A stretch of DNA of 64,000 nucleotides from an uncultured Paracoccaceae bacterium (GCA_938002605.1 CALLAF010000006.1:1-64000), one strand, 5' to 3'; numbered from the stretch's first letter, positions 11,238 to 20,233 are shown. Notes: a model not told the origin generated them from the letters alone. Numbers and translations are program-made.

Positions 11238-11255
11238 ATTTAGTCATACTAAAAT
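11238..11255. promoter_or_regulatory. FadR/GntR-type operator 2
   Basis: ATTTAGT-CAT-ACTAAAAT, a near-perfect palindrome with the same CAT centre as operator 1 and the same TNGTNNNACNA pattern. The two centres are 52 bases apart, close to five helical turns, so both could be bound from one face of the DNA. Confidence 0.72.
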
Positions 11256-11279
11256 ATACAAATCTGGGGTTGGCAAAAA

Positions 11280-11972
11280 GTGACTGGTCGCGCAGCAGAT
11301 AGCGTCGTTAAAGCGATTTCAGCGCGTATTCGCAGCGGTATCCTTGCCGATGGTGATTTGCTGCCTGCTGAACGTGATCTCATGGCGGAATTCGGGATCA
11401 GTCGGACAGTCGCCCGCGAGGCGGTACGCATTTTGGCCAGCCAAGGGCTCATTACGGCCAAGCCACGTCACCGCCCTGTCATCCGAACGGCTGGTTTCGA
11501 AGCTGCGTTTGATGCTGCAGGATCAATCGTTGGCAACCTGTTGCGGCAACCCGGTGGCGTGCACAATCTATTCAACACGCGCGTCATGCTCGAAGCTGCG
11601 TTGGTACGTGAAGCTGCCTTATCTGCGGATAAAAAGGACATCGTGAACCTAAAGACCGCACTTGCCGCGAACGGCGCGGCTATTGATGACAACGATCAAT
11701 TCTACCAGACTGACCAACAGTTCCACGCGGTGCTTTACGATATCCCGGGCAACCCCGTGTACCCTGCAATTCACCGCGCCTATACGACTTGGCTTGCGCC
11801 GCAATGGGGGCAAATGCCCCGTCTTGTCGACCGCAACCGGGTCAATTTTGCATCGCATACCGCGATCATGGACGCGATTTTATTACGCGATCCTGATGCC
11901 GCTGAGGCCGCGTTGCGTTCACATCTGGCCGACGCTTGGGACCAAGTGCGGCTGACTTTCGGAGACATCTAA
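11280..11972 (+). CDS. GntR-family regulator, FadR/FCD type
   Basis: 230 residues from a GTG start. The N-terminal winged helix has PAERDLMAEFGISRTVAREAVRILASQGLI (about residues 29-58). The C-terminal FCD domain carries an Asp and three His in the expected positions (TDQQFHAVL, SHTAIMDAI, LRSHLADAW), which in this family hold a metal near the ligand. The upstream ribosome site is weak (GGGG). It abuts the KDG kinase gene without a gap, so it probably controls sugar-acid use and itself through the paired operators at 11185-11255. The ligand may be a gluconate-type acid, which is inference. Confidence 0.88.
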   Translation: MTGRAADSVVKAISARIRSGILADGDLLPAERDLMAEFGISRTVAREAVRILASQGLITAKPRHRPVIRTAGFEAAFDAAGSIVGNLLRQPGGVHNLFNTRVMLEAALVREAALSADKKDIVNLKTALAANGAAIDDNDQFYQTDQQFHAVLYDIPGNPVYPAIHRAYTTWLAPQWGQMPRLVDRNRVNFASHTAIMDAILLRDPDAAEAALRSHLADAWDQVRLTFGDI

Positions 11973-12890
11973 ATGACGACTAAACGACCCATCCGCAGCA
12001 TCGCCTGCATCGGTGAAGTAATGATAGAGCTGATCGCCAATCAAGATGGCAGCGCGCGTGTTGGCGTTGCAGGTGATACCTATAATACCGCTGTTTATCT
12101 CGCGCGGGCGCTGCGCGGCAGTGATATAACGGTATCCTATGTCACCGCTTTGGGCACCGATCCTTACTCGGACCGCATTCACGCTGCGATCCAAAGCCAC
12201 GGCTTGGATACATCATGCGTTGAACGCCGCGCCGGGCAGATGCCGGGCCTTTATGCGATTGATACTGATGAAACGGGCGAGCGTAGCTTTAGCTATTGGC
12301 GCTCTGCGGCGGCGGCCCGGCAATTGTTCTCTCCGGGTGGAACTGTGTCGTTTGATGATCTCAACCGGTTTGACATGGTGCTGCTGACAGGGATTTCGAT
12401 GGCGATTTTGCCACCGAAAATTCGGGAACAAGTGATTGCATGGGCCGAAGAATTCAGCGCCACGGGCGGCACATTGGTTTACGATAGCAATCACCGTCCC
12501 CAGCTTTGGGAAGACGTTCAAACCGCGCGTGACGTGAACACAGGAATGTGGCAGCGCGCCGATATCGCCTTGCCTTCACTAGATGACGAACAGGCGCTTT
12601 TTGGTGACCCAAGCACTGAGGCTACAGTCGCCCGGCTGAACGATATCGGCGCGACAAAAGGCGCGCTGAAACGAGGGGAGCAAGGGCCGCTTGACCTTTC
12701 GGGCACCCATGTCTTTGCAGTCCCAGCAGAGCCGATCAATGTTGTTGATACAACGGCGGCTGGTGATAGTTTTAACGCAGGCTACCTTTCTGCAATCGCG
12801 CTTGGTCAATCGCCGCTGCAAGCGATGGCAGCAGGCCATGCATTGGCGGCTCGCGTCATCGCGATCCCCGGCGCAATTATCCCTGAATAG
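11973..12890 (+). CDS. kdgK: 2-dehydro-3-deoxygluconokinase (PfkB family)
   Basis: 305 residues. It phosphorylates 2-keto-3-deoxygluconate to KDPG in the Entner-Doudoroff branch. The N terminus has IACIGEVMIELI and VAGDTYNTAVYLAR; the C-terminal PfkB signature is DTTAAGDSFNAGYLSAI, with the catalytic Asp in AAGD. The YRSAAAARQL-like segment WRSAAAARQLF and the SNHRPQLW motif are typical of KDG kinases within the PfkB family. Its ATG follows the regulator's TAA directly. Other PfkB sugar kinases are possible, but the motifs favour KDG. Confidence 0.87.
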   Translation: MTTKRPIRSIACIGEVMIELIANQDGSARVGVAGDTYNTAVYLARALRGSDITVSYVTALGTDPYSDRIHAAIQSHGLDTSCVERRAGQMPGLYAIDTDETGERSFSYWRSAAAARQLFSPGGTVSFDDLNRFDMVLLTGISMAILPPKIREQVIAWAEEFSATGGTLVYDSNHRPQLWEDVQTARDVNTGMWQRADIALPSLDDEQALFGDPSTEATVARLNDIGATKGALKRGEQGPLDLSGTHVFAVPAEPINVVDTTAAGDSFNAGYLSAIALGQSPLQAMAAGHALAARVIAIPGAIIPE

Positions 12891-12962
12891 GCAGAGGCAA
12901 ATCCTTATCCGCCGCTGGCGCATTCTCGCGGGTAAAAACCCAAATCTTTGCAACGTTTATTC

Positions 12963-12999
12963 CCCCTCATGAGGCCAATAAGACGGGCCGCATGAGGGG
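12963..12999. terminator. Bidirectional hairpin between kdgK and hemY
   Basis: CCCCTCATG pairs with CATGAGGGG and the stem extends inward through GGCC/GGCC after one mismatch, giving about 13 paired bases. It lies between two convergent genes. T-runs are weak on both sides, so termination strength is uncertain. Confidence 0.6.
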
Positions 13000-13021
13000 C
13001 AGTATATCACCAATAATTCAC

Positions 13022-14473
13022 CTAGGGTTTTGGAGTATCTGGGTCGATAATTTCTGCATCTGGCGTTTCAATCGGCACCGGCAGATTTGGTTCTGCGTCC
13101 TGCCCCACAATCAACGGCAACATCTCAGTACCGGACGGCATTGCTATCTCGCTTGCGGGCGGGGTTTTCCAAGAAAGCGTGTCAAACGCCCCGCAATTTT
13201 CGCAGGTCGGAGCCCATGCCGCGTGGATATGCTGGCATTTATCGCAAATCCACTGCGGGCCACGCGGCGCGGTCAACGCACGGGTCAGCCAGCCACGCAC
13301 GACGGAATCTTCTGCGCCAGCGCCGCGCTCGATCGCGGCCATCAGCGTCAGGCTGCGCGCTGTCGGATCTGTTTCAATCAGATTGCCCAAAGCGCGTTTA
13401 GCGGCTGGGAAATCTTCGGCAGCGATATGCAATTCGGCTAGAAGCATCTTTGTTTCGGGATGATCTGGTGTCGCCTTTATCAACGTACGGAATCGCTTGA
13501 GCCGTTCTTGCGGGGTTTCATCAGGCACGATTTCGGCAAATGCTGTCGCGATATCTGGGTGCGGCTGCGCATTCCATGTTTTAGTTAAAACGCGGGTCGC
13601 ATAGCGCGCATTATCCGCAACAATATAGCTGCGGGCGGCCATAATCGCGGCCGGAATCAAATCTGGCGATAGGCGATTTGCCTCAACCGCAGCTTCACGC
13701 GCTTCGATTGTTTTGCCTTCATCCATAATGTCGCGTGCCTCTGACAAGGCCAGGACCGCATCACGGCGTTTATGCACATCACGTGGCAAATACCCTGATT
13801 TCAGCTTTGCGCCCAAGGTTTGGCGCGCGCCCGCCCAATCCGCCTTTTCCGCCTGTAACTGCAGCAAGACATCTTGGGTTTCTTCGTGCTTTGGTTTCAA
13901 GGCAAACGCCTTTTGCGCCAGCGCCATTGCTGTATCTGTGTCACCCTCGGACAGCTTTTGTTTCATGATCCCGCGCACACCGACAAAGCGGGTTTTGTCG
14001 TTTTTCAGCAGTTCCTTATAGGTTTCTTCTGCCTTGCGATGGTCGCCTGTCATTTCCGCCGCTTGCGCCGTCAGCAGGTTCGTCAATTCTGGTTGGTTAA
14101 GGTATTTATCCGCGCGGTTTGCCTTGGTCATCGCGAGATGACCTTCGCCTGACGCAAGCGCCATCATGCCCTCAGAGAGGGCCTCGTAGCCTTTGCGTTC
14201 GCGGTTACGGTCAAAATAGCGCGAAATCGCAGTTTCATCACCATTCAAAAATTTGAATCCGGCGACCAAAAACGCCAATAATTTCAACCCAAGCCAAACC
14301 ATGACCACCAAAGCAACCAGCGCAAACACCATTTCAAGGGTGCTCAGCGTGATTTCTTTGCCTGCGATGCCAATCGTGGCACCCCCTTCGACATCCATCA
14401 GAAGTGTGGATCCAAATGTCAGCGCAGTCACAGCGACAACGAAAGCAATAATTTTGATAAGAGACCAGAGCAT
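13022..14473 (-). CDS. hemY: HemY-like TPR membrane protein with C-terminal zinc ribbon
   Basis: 483 residues. Two membrane helices at the N terminus (LIKIIAFVVAVTALTFGSTLL and ALVALVVMVWLGLKLLAFLVAGFKF) carry the HemY N-terminal domain; TPR-like helices fill about residues 95-400. Near the end there is a CxxC-x10-CxxC (C410, C413, C424, C427), a likely zinc ribbon. HemY-type proteins of this operon are linked to late heme biosynthesis, but their biochemical role is unclear; they are not the protoporphyrinogen oxidase also called HemY. AAAGGCG precedes the ATG. It is last in the hemD-Mic60-hemY run, 11 bases after its neighbour. Confidence 0.82.
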   Translation of the reverse strand: MLWSLIKIIAFVVAVTALTFGSTLLMDVEGGATIGIAGKEITLSTLEMVFALVALVVMVWLGLKLLAFLVAGFKFLNGDETAISRYFDRNRERKGYEALSEGMMALASGEGHLAMTKANRADKYLNQPELTNLLTAQAAEMTGDHRKAEETYKELLKNDKTRFVGVRGIMKQKLSEGDTDTAMALAQKAFALKPKHEETQDVLLQLQAEKADWAGARQTLGAKLKSGYLPRDVHKRRDAVLALSEARDIMDEGKTIEAREAAVEANRLSPDLIPAAIMAARSYIVADNARYATRVLTKTWNAQPHPDIATAFAEIVPDETPQERLKRFRTLIKATPDHPETKMLLAELHIAAEDFPAAKRALGNLIETDPTARSLTLMAAIERGAGAEDSVVRGWLTRALTAPRGPQWICDKCQHIHAAWAPTCENCGAFDTLSWKTPPASEIAMPSGTEMLPLIVGQDAEPNLPVPIETPDAEIIDPDTPKP

Positions 14474-14484
14474 AAATATCGCCT

Positions 14485-15651
14485 TTAATTGTCACTAAGG
14501 GTGGTAGAAAGCAGATCGATTGCCGATTGCGCGGCCGCGCGCATTTCAGCCCGAGCGAGCCAGTCCGACATTTCCGCGCGCGCAACTTCGGGAAGCCCAG
14601 CAATTTCAGCAAGCGCTTCAGACAGACGCCCTGCATCAATAGCTGCACCTGCACGCGACAAAATCGCATCAGCATCGTCACCTTCGCGCGGTGCAGTCGA
14701 TCGAACATCGAATTGATCACGCAAAAACGCACCAAAACCGCCTCTGTCTTCGCCTGAAACGCCTTCGGATCGCGCCGTCGCCAGTGCCTCGCGCGCCGCA
14801 TCAGCAAAGGTTTCACGCAAATTCTGCAATGTCGGCACACCATCTTGAACCGCTAACAATGCCTCTGGCGCACTTTGCCCCAATGCGGCTTCTAGATCAC
14901 CAAGCGCGGCGCCAAGCGGCGCGCCCGTTTCCAGACCCGATTGCACACGCGCCAAAGCGGCGCGCCCAGCAGCATTGCGTGCCGCAAGGGCTGCGTTTTC
15001 TTCGATTGCGGCAGCTTCGGCCCGGGCTGTTTCCAACTGCGTTTCAGCAATATTTGTCATATCGTCGATTTGGGCACGTAGCGCGTCAAGTTCTGCCTGA
15101 TAGGCAGCGGTGGCAGGTGCCGCACCTTCGCCAACAATACGTGGCTGGTTTTCAAGCACTGTGACCCGATCAGAAAGAGCATCAAGCGCAGCGTTCACTT
15201 CAGTTTCAAGCGCATCAATCGCAACCGCAAATTCGTCCTGTGCCATCGAAATGCCCGCTAAATCAACATCGGGAATTTCGGCGATTTGCTGACGCAAACT
15301 ATCAATTTCACCCGCCTGAGCTGCGATCTGATCAGCATAAGTCGTATCGACAGCTGGCTTTGTCAAAGATGCAACACCAAACCCAATCGCGCCCGCAATC
15401 ACGCCACCAAGCAATAAGGGCATAAACCCGCTGGCACGCTTTTCCGGGACAGGCTGCTGCTGAGGTGCGGGTGCAGGTGTTGGCTCTGGGGCAACTGCCT
15501 TAGGTTCTGACGGCGCTGGCTCCGGCTGAACGGATTCCGTTGCGTAAACCTCGGCCGGGATAGAATCAATATGGGGTTTTGCGTCGTCCAACGTTGCTGT
15601 TGTCACGTTTTCCGGTGCTTTTTGTGCCTTTTTGGATGGCTGCTTTGCCAC
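14485..15651 (-). CDS. Mic60/mitofilin-like inner-membrane protein (COG4223 type)
   Basis: 388 residues from a GTG with AAGGG upstream. The layout is a cytoplasmic Ala/Pro/Glu-rich tail, one membrane helix (FMPLLLGGVIAGAIGFGVASL, about 77-97), a long periplasmic coiled coil, then a compact C-terminal region (FGAFLRDQFDVRST, GDDADAILSRAGAAIDAGRLSEALAEIAGLP) like the mitofilin signature. Alphaproteobacterial Mic60 homologues sit beside heme genes and in phototrophs help bend the inner membrane into intracytoplasmic membranes. Its place between hemD and hemY supports the call. Confidence 0.82.
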   Translation of the reverse strand: MAKQPSKKAQKAPENVTTATLDDAKPHIDSIPAEVYATESVQPEPAPSEPKAVAPEPTPAPAPQQQPVPEKRASGFMPLLLGGVIAGAIGFGVASLTKPAVDTTYADQIAAQAGEIDSLRQQIAEIPDVDLAGISMAQDEFAVAIDALETEVNAALDALSDRVTVLENQPRIVGEGAAPATAAYQAELDALRAQIDDMTNIAETQLETARAEAAAIEENAALAARNAAGRAALARVQSGLETGAPLGAALGDLEAALGQSAPEALLAVQDGVPTLQNLRETFADAAREALATARSEGVSGEDRGGFGAFLRDQFDVRSTAPREGDDADAILSRAGAAIDAGRLSEALAEIAGLPEVARAEMSDWLARAEMRAAAQSAIDLLSTTLSDN

Positions 15652-15727
15652 AATAATACCCTTCCAGCGAACAGAGCTCGCAGTTTACGCCAATATTCAC
15701 TTACTTTACCCCGGCAACAAGATGCTC

Positions 15728-16441
15728 TCAACCGTTGGTATTGTCTTTCAATAACGCATCCAGCCGCGCAACGGTCGCGTCAACCATTGCATTTCCACTG
15801 GGTTGCGCAGCGATGCCGATCGTTTGTGCATGCATACGACCTACCGCCCGTTTTATCTGCTCACTCATTACGACAACGTGTAGAGGCGCTAAAAATGGCC
15901 CCTGCTCATTCAATATGGTGGCTGTTCGCGCAGAAAACAGGGGTAACACGACAGGAAGCGTACCCTTTAGCGCATTTTTTGCTTCGGGAGTCAGGGTAAG
16001 GGGTCGTTGATCATAGGCAATAATATCCGCACAAGGGATGCCAGATTCGTTTAGCGTCTGCGCGATGTTTGCTTGCACATGACGCCCCCGAATATGCGCC
16101 AATCGGCCGCAGGGCGCTGCCTGCATTATCATCTGCGCCAACCCGGCTGCATCGCCCGGACCCGTAATTGTTAGGAACCCCGCGCTTTTAGCGCGTTCAG
16201 TGGTCTTGGGGCCAACGCACCATGCGGTCAAACCGCGCGGTAACGCCAGTACATCTACCGCCTGCGCAGAGGTAAAAATGACCCCGGTGATTTCGGACAA
16301 ATCATCGGCTACGGGCACGGGTACGATTTCAATCAGAGGCGACATTATAAACCGAACCTGTTCGCCGAACCTGTCATGCAATTGACCCACAAAAGCCTTC
16401 GCGATTGGCGCGGGTCTTGTCACGATCAGGGTCGGGGTCAT
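15728..16441 (-). CDS. hemD: Uroporphyrinogen-III synthase
   Basis: 237 residues. It closes and inverts ring D of hydroxymethylbilane to give uroporphyrinogen III. The start [17 protein letters not shown] is typical, as are [27 protein letters not shown], and the second-domain features [12 protein letters not shown] and [13 protein letters not shown]. Sequence conservation in this family is low, so gene context helps. The ATG at 16441 follows GGTGAG; a longer frame to 16576 would run into the divergent tsaD. It is first in the hemD-Mic60-hemY set. Confidence 0.87.
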   Translation of the reverse strand: MTPTLIVTRPAPIAKAFVGQLHDRFGEQVRFIMSPLIEIVPVPVADDLSEITGVIFTSAQAVDVLALPRGLTAWCVGPKTTERAKSAGFLTITGPGDAAGLAQMIMQAAPCGRLAHIRGRHVQANIAQTLNESGIPCADIIAYDQRPLTLTPEAKNALKGTLPVVLPLFSARTATILNEQGPFLAPLHVVVMSEQIKRAVGRMHAQTIGIAAQPSGNAMVDATVARLDALLKDNTNG

Positions 16442-16508
16442 CTGCTCACCATTGTTCGGAGTGTCGCACGATGTTACCTGCCTAGCATACACAAGCAAAG
16501 AGCCACAT

Positions 16509-17585
16509 ATGACCCTGACCCTTCTTGGAATAGAAAGCAGTTGCGACGATACCGCCGCCGCCGTGGTGCGCGGCACGGATGTGCTTGCCTCTGTGGTTTA
16601 TGGGCAGACGGCGCTACACGCCGATTTCGGTGGGGTGGTTCCTGAAATTGCAGCCCGCGCACATGCCGAAAAACTTGACCTTTGTATCGACGAGGCATTG
16701 CAAAAATCGGGTCTAACACTGCCCAAGTTGGATGGAATTGCCGTCACCGCTGGCCCCGGATTGATTGGCGGTGTCCTGTCTGGTGTGATGTGTGCCAAAG
16801 GGCTATCCGCCGCGACAGGCTTGCCATTGATCGGCGTAAACCACCTTGCCGGGCACGCGTTAACACCCCGCCTAACTGATCAAGTGCCCTACCCCTATTT
16901 GATGCTACTTGTATCAGGCGGACACTGTCAGTTCTTGATTGTCGAATCTCATGACACCTATCAACGCATCGGCGGCACAATTGATGACGCCCCCGGCGAA
17001 GCCTTTGATAAAACAGCGCGCATTCTAGGCCTGCCGCAACCCGGTGGGTCATCGGTAGAAAAAGCGGCGGCATCTGGCTACGCAAAACGGTTCAACCTCC
17101 CGCGACCACTACTGAACCAACCGGGATGTGACATGTCATTTTCTGGTCTAAAGACCGCAATTCTGCGCGCTCGCGATGGTGTGGTCGCCGAAAAAGGCGG
17201 GCTCACCCCACAAGATCAAGCCGACCTTTGTGCGGGATTCCAATCAGCCGTCACTGACGTCTTGATCGAAAAGACGCGGCGCGCGATGGAGGCTTATCTC
17301 GTGATGAACCCAGAAAAACGCAGTTTTGCCATTGCCGGTGGGGTCGCTGCAAACGGGGCCATCCGGAACGGATTGAAGCAGGTTTGCGCTAGATTAGACA
17401 CTGATTTTGTTGCACCACCGCTGAACCTTTGTACAGATAACGCTGCAATGATCGCCTATGCCGGAATTGAAATGATGCAAACGGGGCACCGTGATGATCT
17501 GACGCTTTCTGCGCGTCCGCGATGGCCCCTTGACCAACGGGCGGCGCCCATGCTCGGATCGGGGAAAAAAGGGGCGAAAGCATGA
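16509..17585 (+). CDS. tsaD: tRNA N6-adenosine threonylcarbamoyltransferase
   Basis: 358 residues. It is the catalytic subunit that transfers threonylcarbamoyl to A37 of ANN-decoding tRNAs. It opens [16 protein letters not shown], contains the metal-binding NHLAGHA, the ATP-binding [13 protein letters not shown] and GVAANGAIR, and ends with [12 protein letters not shown]. The ATG at 16509 has AAAGAG upstream; the frame could be extended to 16452 but that part is not conserved-looking. Its stop overlaps gpsA as ATGA, so the two are translationally coupled. Confidence 0.95.
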   Translation: MTLTLLGIESSCDDTAAAVVRGTDVLASVVYGQTALHADFGGVVPEIAARAHAEKLDLCIDEALQKSGLTLPKLDGIAVTAGPGLIGGVLSGVMCAKGLSAATGLPLIGVNHLAGHALTPRLTDQVPYPYLMLLVSGGHCQFLIVESHDTYQRIGGTIDDAPGEAFDKTARILGLPQPGGSSVEKAAASGYAKRFNLPRPLLNQPGCDMSFSGLKTAILRARDGVVAEKGGLTPQDQADLCAGFQSAVTDVLIEKTRRAMEAYLVMNPEKRSFAIAGGVAANGAIRNGLKQVCARLDTDFVAPPLNLCTDNAAMIAYAGIEMMQTGHRDDLTLSARPRWPLDQRAAPMLGSGKKGAKA

Positions 17586-18544
17586 AGATTGGGATCGTTG
17601 GTGCCGGTGCGTTTGGCACAGCACTTGGGGTGGCGCTTGCGCTTGATGGCAACGACATCGCGCTTTGGGCGCGCAATGACGAAGCCGTCGCAACGATGCA
17701 AACCACACATAACAACGCAAAACTTCCGGGTGTCACCCTCCCCCAAAACCTAGCGATTTGCGATGATTTAGACACTGTTTTTAATTGCGACACCCTGCTT
17801 TTGGCAATTCCGGCACAGACATTGCCCGCGTTCTTGGAAACACATGCACCCCGGCTAACTGGTAAATATCTGGTGGCCTGTTGCAAGGGCATCGACCTGA
17901 CCCGGATGACAGGACCTGCCAGCACAATCCGCGATCTCGTACCGGATGCCATCGCCGCGATGCTCACCGGGCCTAGCTTTGCGGCGGATATTGCGCGCGG
18001 GCTGCCAACGGCGCTCACTCTTGCCTGTGCAGATGATGCGCATGGGGCAATTTTACAAACCGCGCTTTCAACCACATCACTGCGAATCTACCGGACAACA
18101 GACACAGTTGGCGCAGAATTAGGCGGTGCGCTGAAAAATGTGATGGCAATCGCCTCGGGGGTGGCGATTGGGGCCGGCTTAGGCGAAAGTGCCCGCGCGG
18201 CTTTGATCACCCGCGGCTTTCCAGAAATGCAGCGGCTTGCCACCGAACTGGGTGGTCAGGCCGATACGCTGTCTGGGCTGTCCGGTTTTGGCGATCTCGT
18301 GCTGACTTGCACATCCGAACAATCACGCAATTTTCGCTATGGGCTTGCGCTTGGGCGTGGTGAGAGTTTTGACAGCTGCACCACCGTCGAAGGGGCTGCG
18401 ACCGCCCGCGCCGTGCGCCAACTTGCGCGCGATCTAGACATTGATATGCCGATCTGCACAGTTGTCGCGGATCTGACCGAAGATAAAACCGATGTGATGC
18501 GCGCGCTAAATGCGCTGCTATCACGGCCACTAAAGGAAGAATAA
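17582..18544 (+). CDS. gpsA: Glycerol-3-phosphate dehydrogenase [NAD(P)+]
   Basis: 320 residues. It makes glycerol 3-phosphate for phospholipids from DHAP. The N-terminal nucleotide-binding [14 protein letters not shown], the catalytic-domain KGID and [44 protein letters not shown], and [24 protein letters not shown] are all present. It overlaps tsaD by four bases and ends directly before the YciI gene. Confidence 0.95.
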   Translation: MKIGIVGAGAFGTALGVALALDGNDIALWARNDEAVATMQTTHNNAKLPGVTLPQNLAICDDLDTVFNCDTLLLAIPAQTLPAFLETHAPRLTGKYLVACCKGIDLTRMTGPASTIRDLVPDAIAAMLTGPSFAADIARGLPTALTLACADDAHGAILQTALSTTSLRIYRTTDTVGAELGGALKNVMAIASGVAIGAGLGESARAALITRGFPEMQRLATELGGQADTLSGLSGFGDLVLTCTSEQSRNFRYGLALGRGESFDSCTTVEGAATARAVRQLARDLDIDMPICTVVADLTEDKTDVMRALNALLSRPLKEE

Positions 18545-18817
18545 ATGCGTTTTGCACTCATGACGACAGATAAACCCGGCGCGCTACAGGTACGGCTTGA
18601 TAATCGCGACGCACATTTGGCCTATATTACAGATACCGGCGTTGTCGAAATGGCTGGGCCATTTCTAGACGACAGCGATCAAATGTGCGGGTCTCTTATT
18701 GTGCTAGAGGTCGCTGATCTGGCCGCAGCCCAAGCCTGGGCCGACAATGATCCTTATGCCAAGGCCGGGCTTTTCAGCGACGTGCGTATCCAAGCGTGGA
18801 AAAAGGTCGTCGGCTAA
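18545..18817 (+). CDS. YciI family protein
   Basis: 90 residues with the ferredoxin-like fold pattern of YciI/YCII domains: FALMTTDKPGALQVRLDNRDAHLAYI, AGPFLDD, GSLIVLEVADLAAAQAWADNDPYAKAGLFSDVRIQAWKKV. The DPY segment and the conserved His are typical. The biochemical role of the family is uncertain; some members are dehydrochlorinase-like. The start codon directly follows the gpsA stop, and its own stop overlaps the next gene as TAATG. Confidence 0.85.
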   Translation: MRFALMTTDKPGALQVRLDNRDAHLAYITDTGVVEMAGPFLDDSDQMCGSLIVLEVADLAAAQAWADNDPYAKAGLFSDVRIQAWKKVVG

Positions 18818-19236
18818 TGGCACATTGGCTGTTCAAATCTGAGCCTGACGTTTGGGGATGGGACAAGCAAGTCGCCAAAGGCGAAGCCGGAGAAGAGTGG
18901 GACGGTGTGCGCAACTACCAAGCGCACAATAACATGCGCGCGATGAAATTAGGCGATCGCGGGTTTTTCTACCATTCACGCAGCGGCCTTGAGATCGTCG
19001 GCATTGTTGAGGTGTGCGCCGAAGCCCACCAAGATAGTACCACCGACGACGCTCGCTGGGATTGCGTAGATATCAAGGCGGTCCGCCCCTTCGAAACCCC
19101 AGTGACGCTGACGCAAATCAAAGAAGACCCGCGCTTGCAGGATATGGCGCTGGTAAAATCTGCGCGCCTGTCTGTGCAGCCCGTCACCGATACAGAATGG
19201 GATATCGTCTGCGCGCTTGGCAACACAAAACCCTAG
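18817..19236 (+). CDS. EVE domain-containing protein
   Basis: 139 residues. It has the EVE (PUA-like) fold pattern: HWLFKSEPDVWGWDKQ, GVRNYQAHNNMRAMKLGDRGFFYHS, EIVGIVEVCAEAH, WDCVDIKAV, and a C-terminal DTEWDIVCALG. EVE proteins are thought to recognise modified bases in nucleic acids. An ATG at 18817 overlaps the YciI stop; an in-frame start 21 bases upstream would overlap more. It is the last gene of the tsaD-gpsA-YciI-EVE run, a common arrangement in related bacteria. Confidence 0.88.
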   Translation: MAHWLFKSEPDVWGWDKQVAKGEAGEEWDGVRNYQAHNNMRAMKLGDRGFFYHSRSGLEIVGIVEVCAEAHQDSTTDDARWDCVDIKAVRPFETPVTLTQIKEDPRLQDMALVKSARLSVQPVTDTEWDIVCALGNTKP

Positions 19237-19262
19237 CTTGCTGGGGTAAAGCGTCGCATAAT

Positions 19263-19278
19263 CCTCCCAAACGGGAGG
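19263..19278 (+). promoter_or_regulatory. Hairpin masking the Shine-Dalgarno of the 19285 gene
   Basis: CCTCCC-AAAC-GGGAGG forms a 6-bp GC stem. The right arm is an ideal ribosome-binding site (GGGAGG) six to seven bases before the ATG at 19285. If the stem forms, the site is hidden, so translation could be conditional. Confidence 0.5.
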
Positions 19279-19284
19279 TTACCA

Positions 19285-19680
19285 ATGACTATTCTTTCAA
19301 TTGTCGTCGCGACAATCGCAGCATTTGCATTTGGCGCGGCCTATTACATGGCTCTGGCAAAACCATGGATGGCAGCAGCGGGCATCAAGGTCGGGGCAGA
19401 CGGAAAACCAGAAAACAGCGCAAGCCCGACACCCTACATCGCTTCATTCATCTGCATTCTCCTTGTCGCAGGGATGACCCGGCATGTTTTTGCACTTTCA
19501 GGAATCGAAACAGCGGGCAAGGGGCTGCAAGCCGGGCTAGGTATCGGGCTGTTTCTTATTACGCCCTGGATATTCATCAACACAGGCTATTCTAATCGGC
19601 CATGGAAGCTTGCGGTGATCGATGGTGGCTATGCGACTGCAGCCGCGGCAATCATCGGTTTGGTACTAACGCTGTTCTAA
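19285..19680 (+). CDS. DUF1761 family small membrane protein
   Basis: 131 residues with about four hydrophobic helices (LSIVVATIAAFAFGAAYYMALA, YIASFICILLVAGMTRHVF, GLGIGLFLITPWIFINTGYS, LAVIDGGYATAAAAIIGLVLTLF). The WMAAAGIK segment after the first helix and the closing helix match the DUF1761 pattern. Function unknown. It is 48 bases after the EVE gene and is followed by a terminator. The ribosome site is strong but sits in a hairpin. Confidence 0.8.
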   Translation: MTILSIVVATIAAFAFGAAYYMALAKPWMAAAGIKVGADGKPENSASPTPYIASFICILLVAGMTRHVFALSGIETAGKGLQAGLGIGLFLITPWIFINTGYSNRPWKLAVIDGGYATAAAAIIGLVLTLF

Positions 19681-19714
19681 AAAGGGGGTCCAGACATAGC
19701 CCGAACCCCCTTTT
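19680..19714 (+). terminator. Rho-independent terminator after the DUF1761 gene
   Basis: AAAAGGGGGT pairs with ACCCCCTTTT (19680-19689 with 19705-19714), a 10-bp stem ending in a T-run. It overlaps the stop codon region of the gene. Confidence 0.85.
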
Positions 19715-19843
19715 CACCCCGCGTGTTCCTAAGCCACCACACGCATATGAATATCTAGGTCCGGACCTACTGATCCTGATCCCTACCTAACCGTAAAGTT
19801 CGGTATCTGGCAAAGACTTAACGCGATGCATTTAGTTCAAATG

Positions 19844-19869
19844 CAAAACGCCCGCGCAAAGGCGGGCGT
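19844..19869 (-). terminator. Rho-independent terminator after the DUF2853 gene
   Basis: ACGCCCGC pairs with GCGGGCGT (19848-19855 with 19862-19869) around a 6-base loop, followed on the minus strand by TTTTGC. It is the terminator of the minus-strand gene at 19892. The rest of 19715-19891 shows no gene. Confidence 0.8.
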
Positions 19870-19891
19870 ATCATAGTCTAGTAACAAATAC

Positions 19892-20233
19892 TTAGCCGTA
19901 GATGGCTTCTTTGCTGAAATGCTTTGTTAGCATGTAGTATACAACTGCACGGTATTTGTTGCGCTCTGATTGACCGTAAGTAGTCAGAACAGAATCAATA
20001 GCTGTATCAAGTTCAGCGCTGTCTTTCAGGCCAAGTTTCTTGATCAGGAAGTTGTTTTTAACAGTTTCAATTTCATCGGGCTGGCTGGCGGCAACGGTTG
20101 ACGCGTCGGCGTTATAGATCGCAGGGCCGCAGCCGATTGTAACCTTCGTCAGCAAATCCATATCTGGCGTAATGCCGCATTTGTTTTTCAGGTCGTCTGC
20201 ATATTTAGCGATTAAATCGTCTCGTTTACCCAT
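19892..20233 (-). CDS. DUF2853 family protein
   Basis: 113 residues, soluble and helical: MGKRDDLIAKYADDLKNKCG, a middle with VTIGCGPAIYNADASTVAASQPDEIETVKNNFL, and a C terminus with YRAVVYYMLTKHFSKEAIYG. This matches the DUF2853 family of small alphaproteobacterial proteins, whose role is unknown. An ATG at 20233 has GGGGAC upstream; an extension to 20299 is not supported. It has its own terminator and appears to be transcribed alone. Confidence 0.83.
   Translation of the reverse strand: MGKRDDLIAKYADDLKNKCGITPDMDLLTKVTIGCGPAIYNADASTVAASQPDEIETVKNNFLIKKLGLKDSAELDTAIDSVLTTYGQSERNKYRAVVYYMLTKHFSKEAIYG

Noticed and set aside
17389-18075. A 228-codon minus-strand open frame
   Set aside because: It lies across tsaD and gpsA on the other strand and has no family features.
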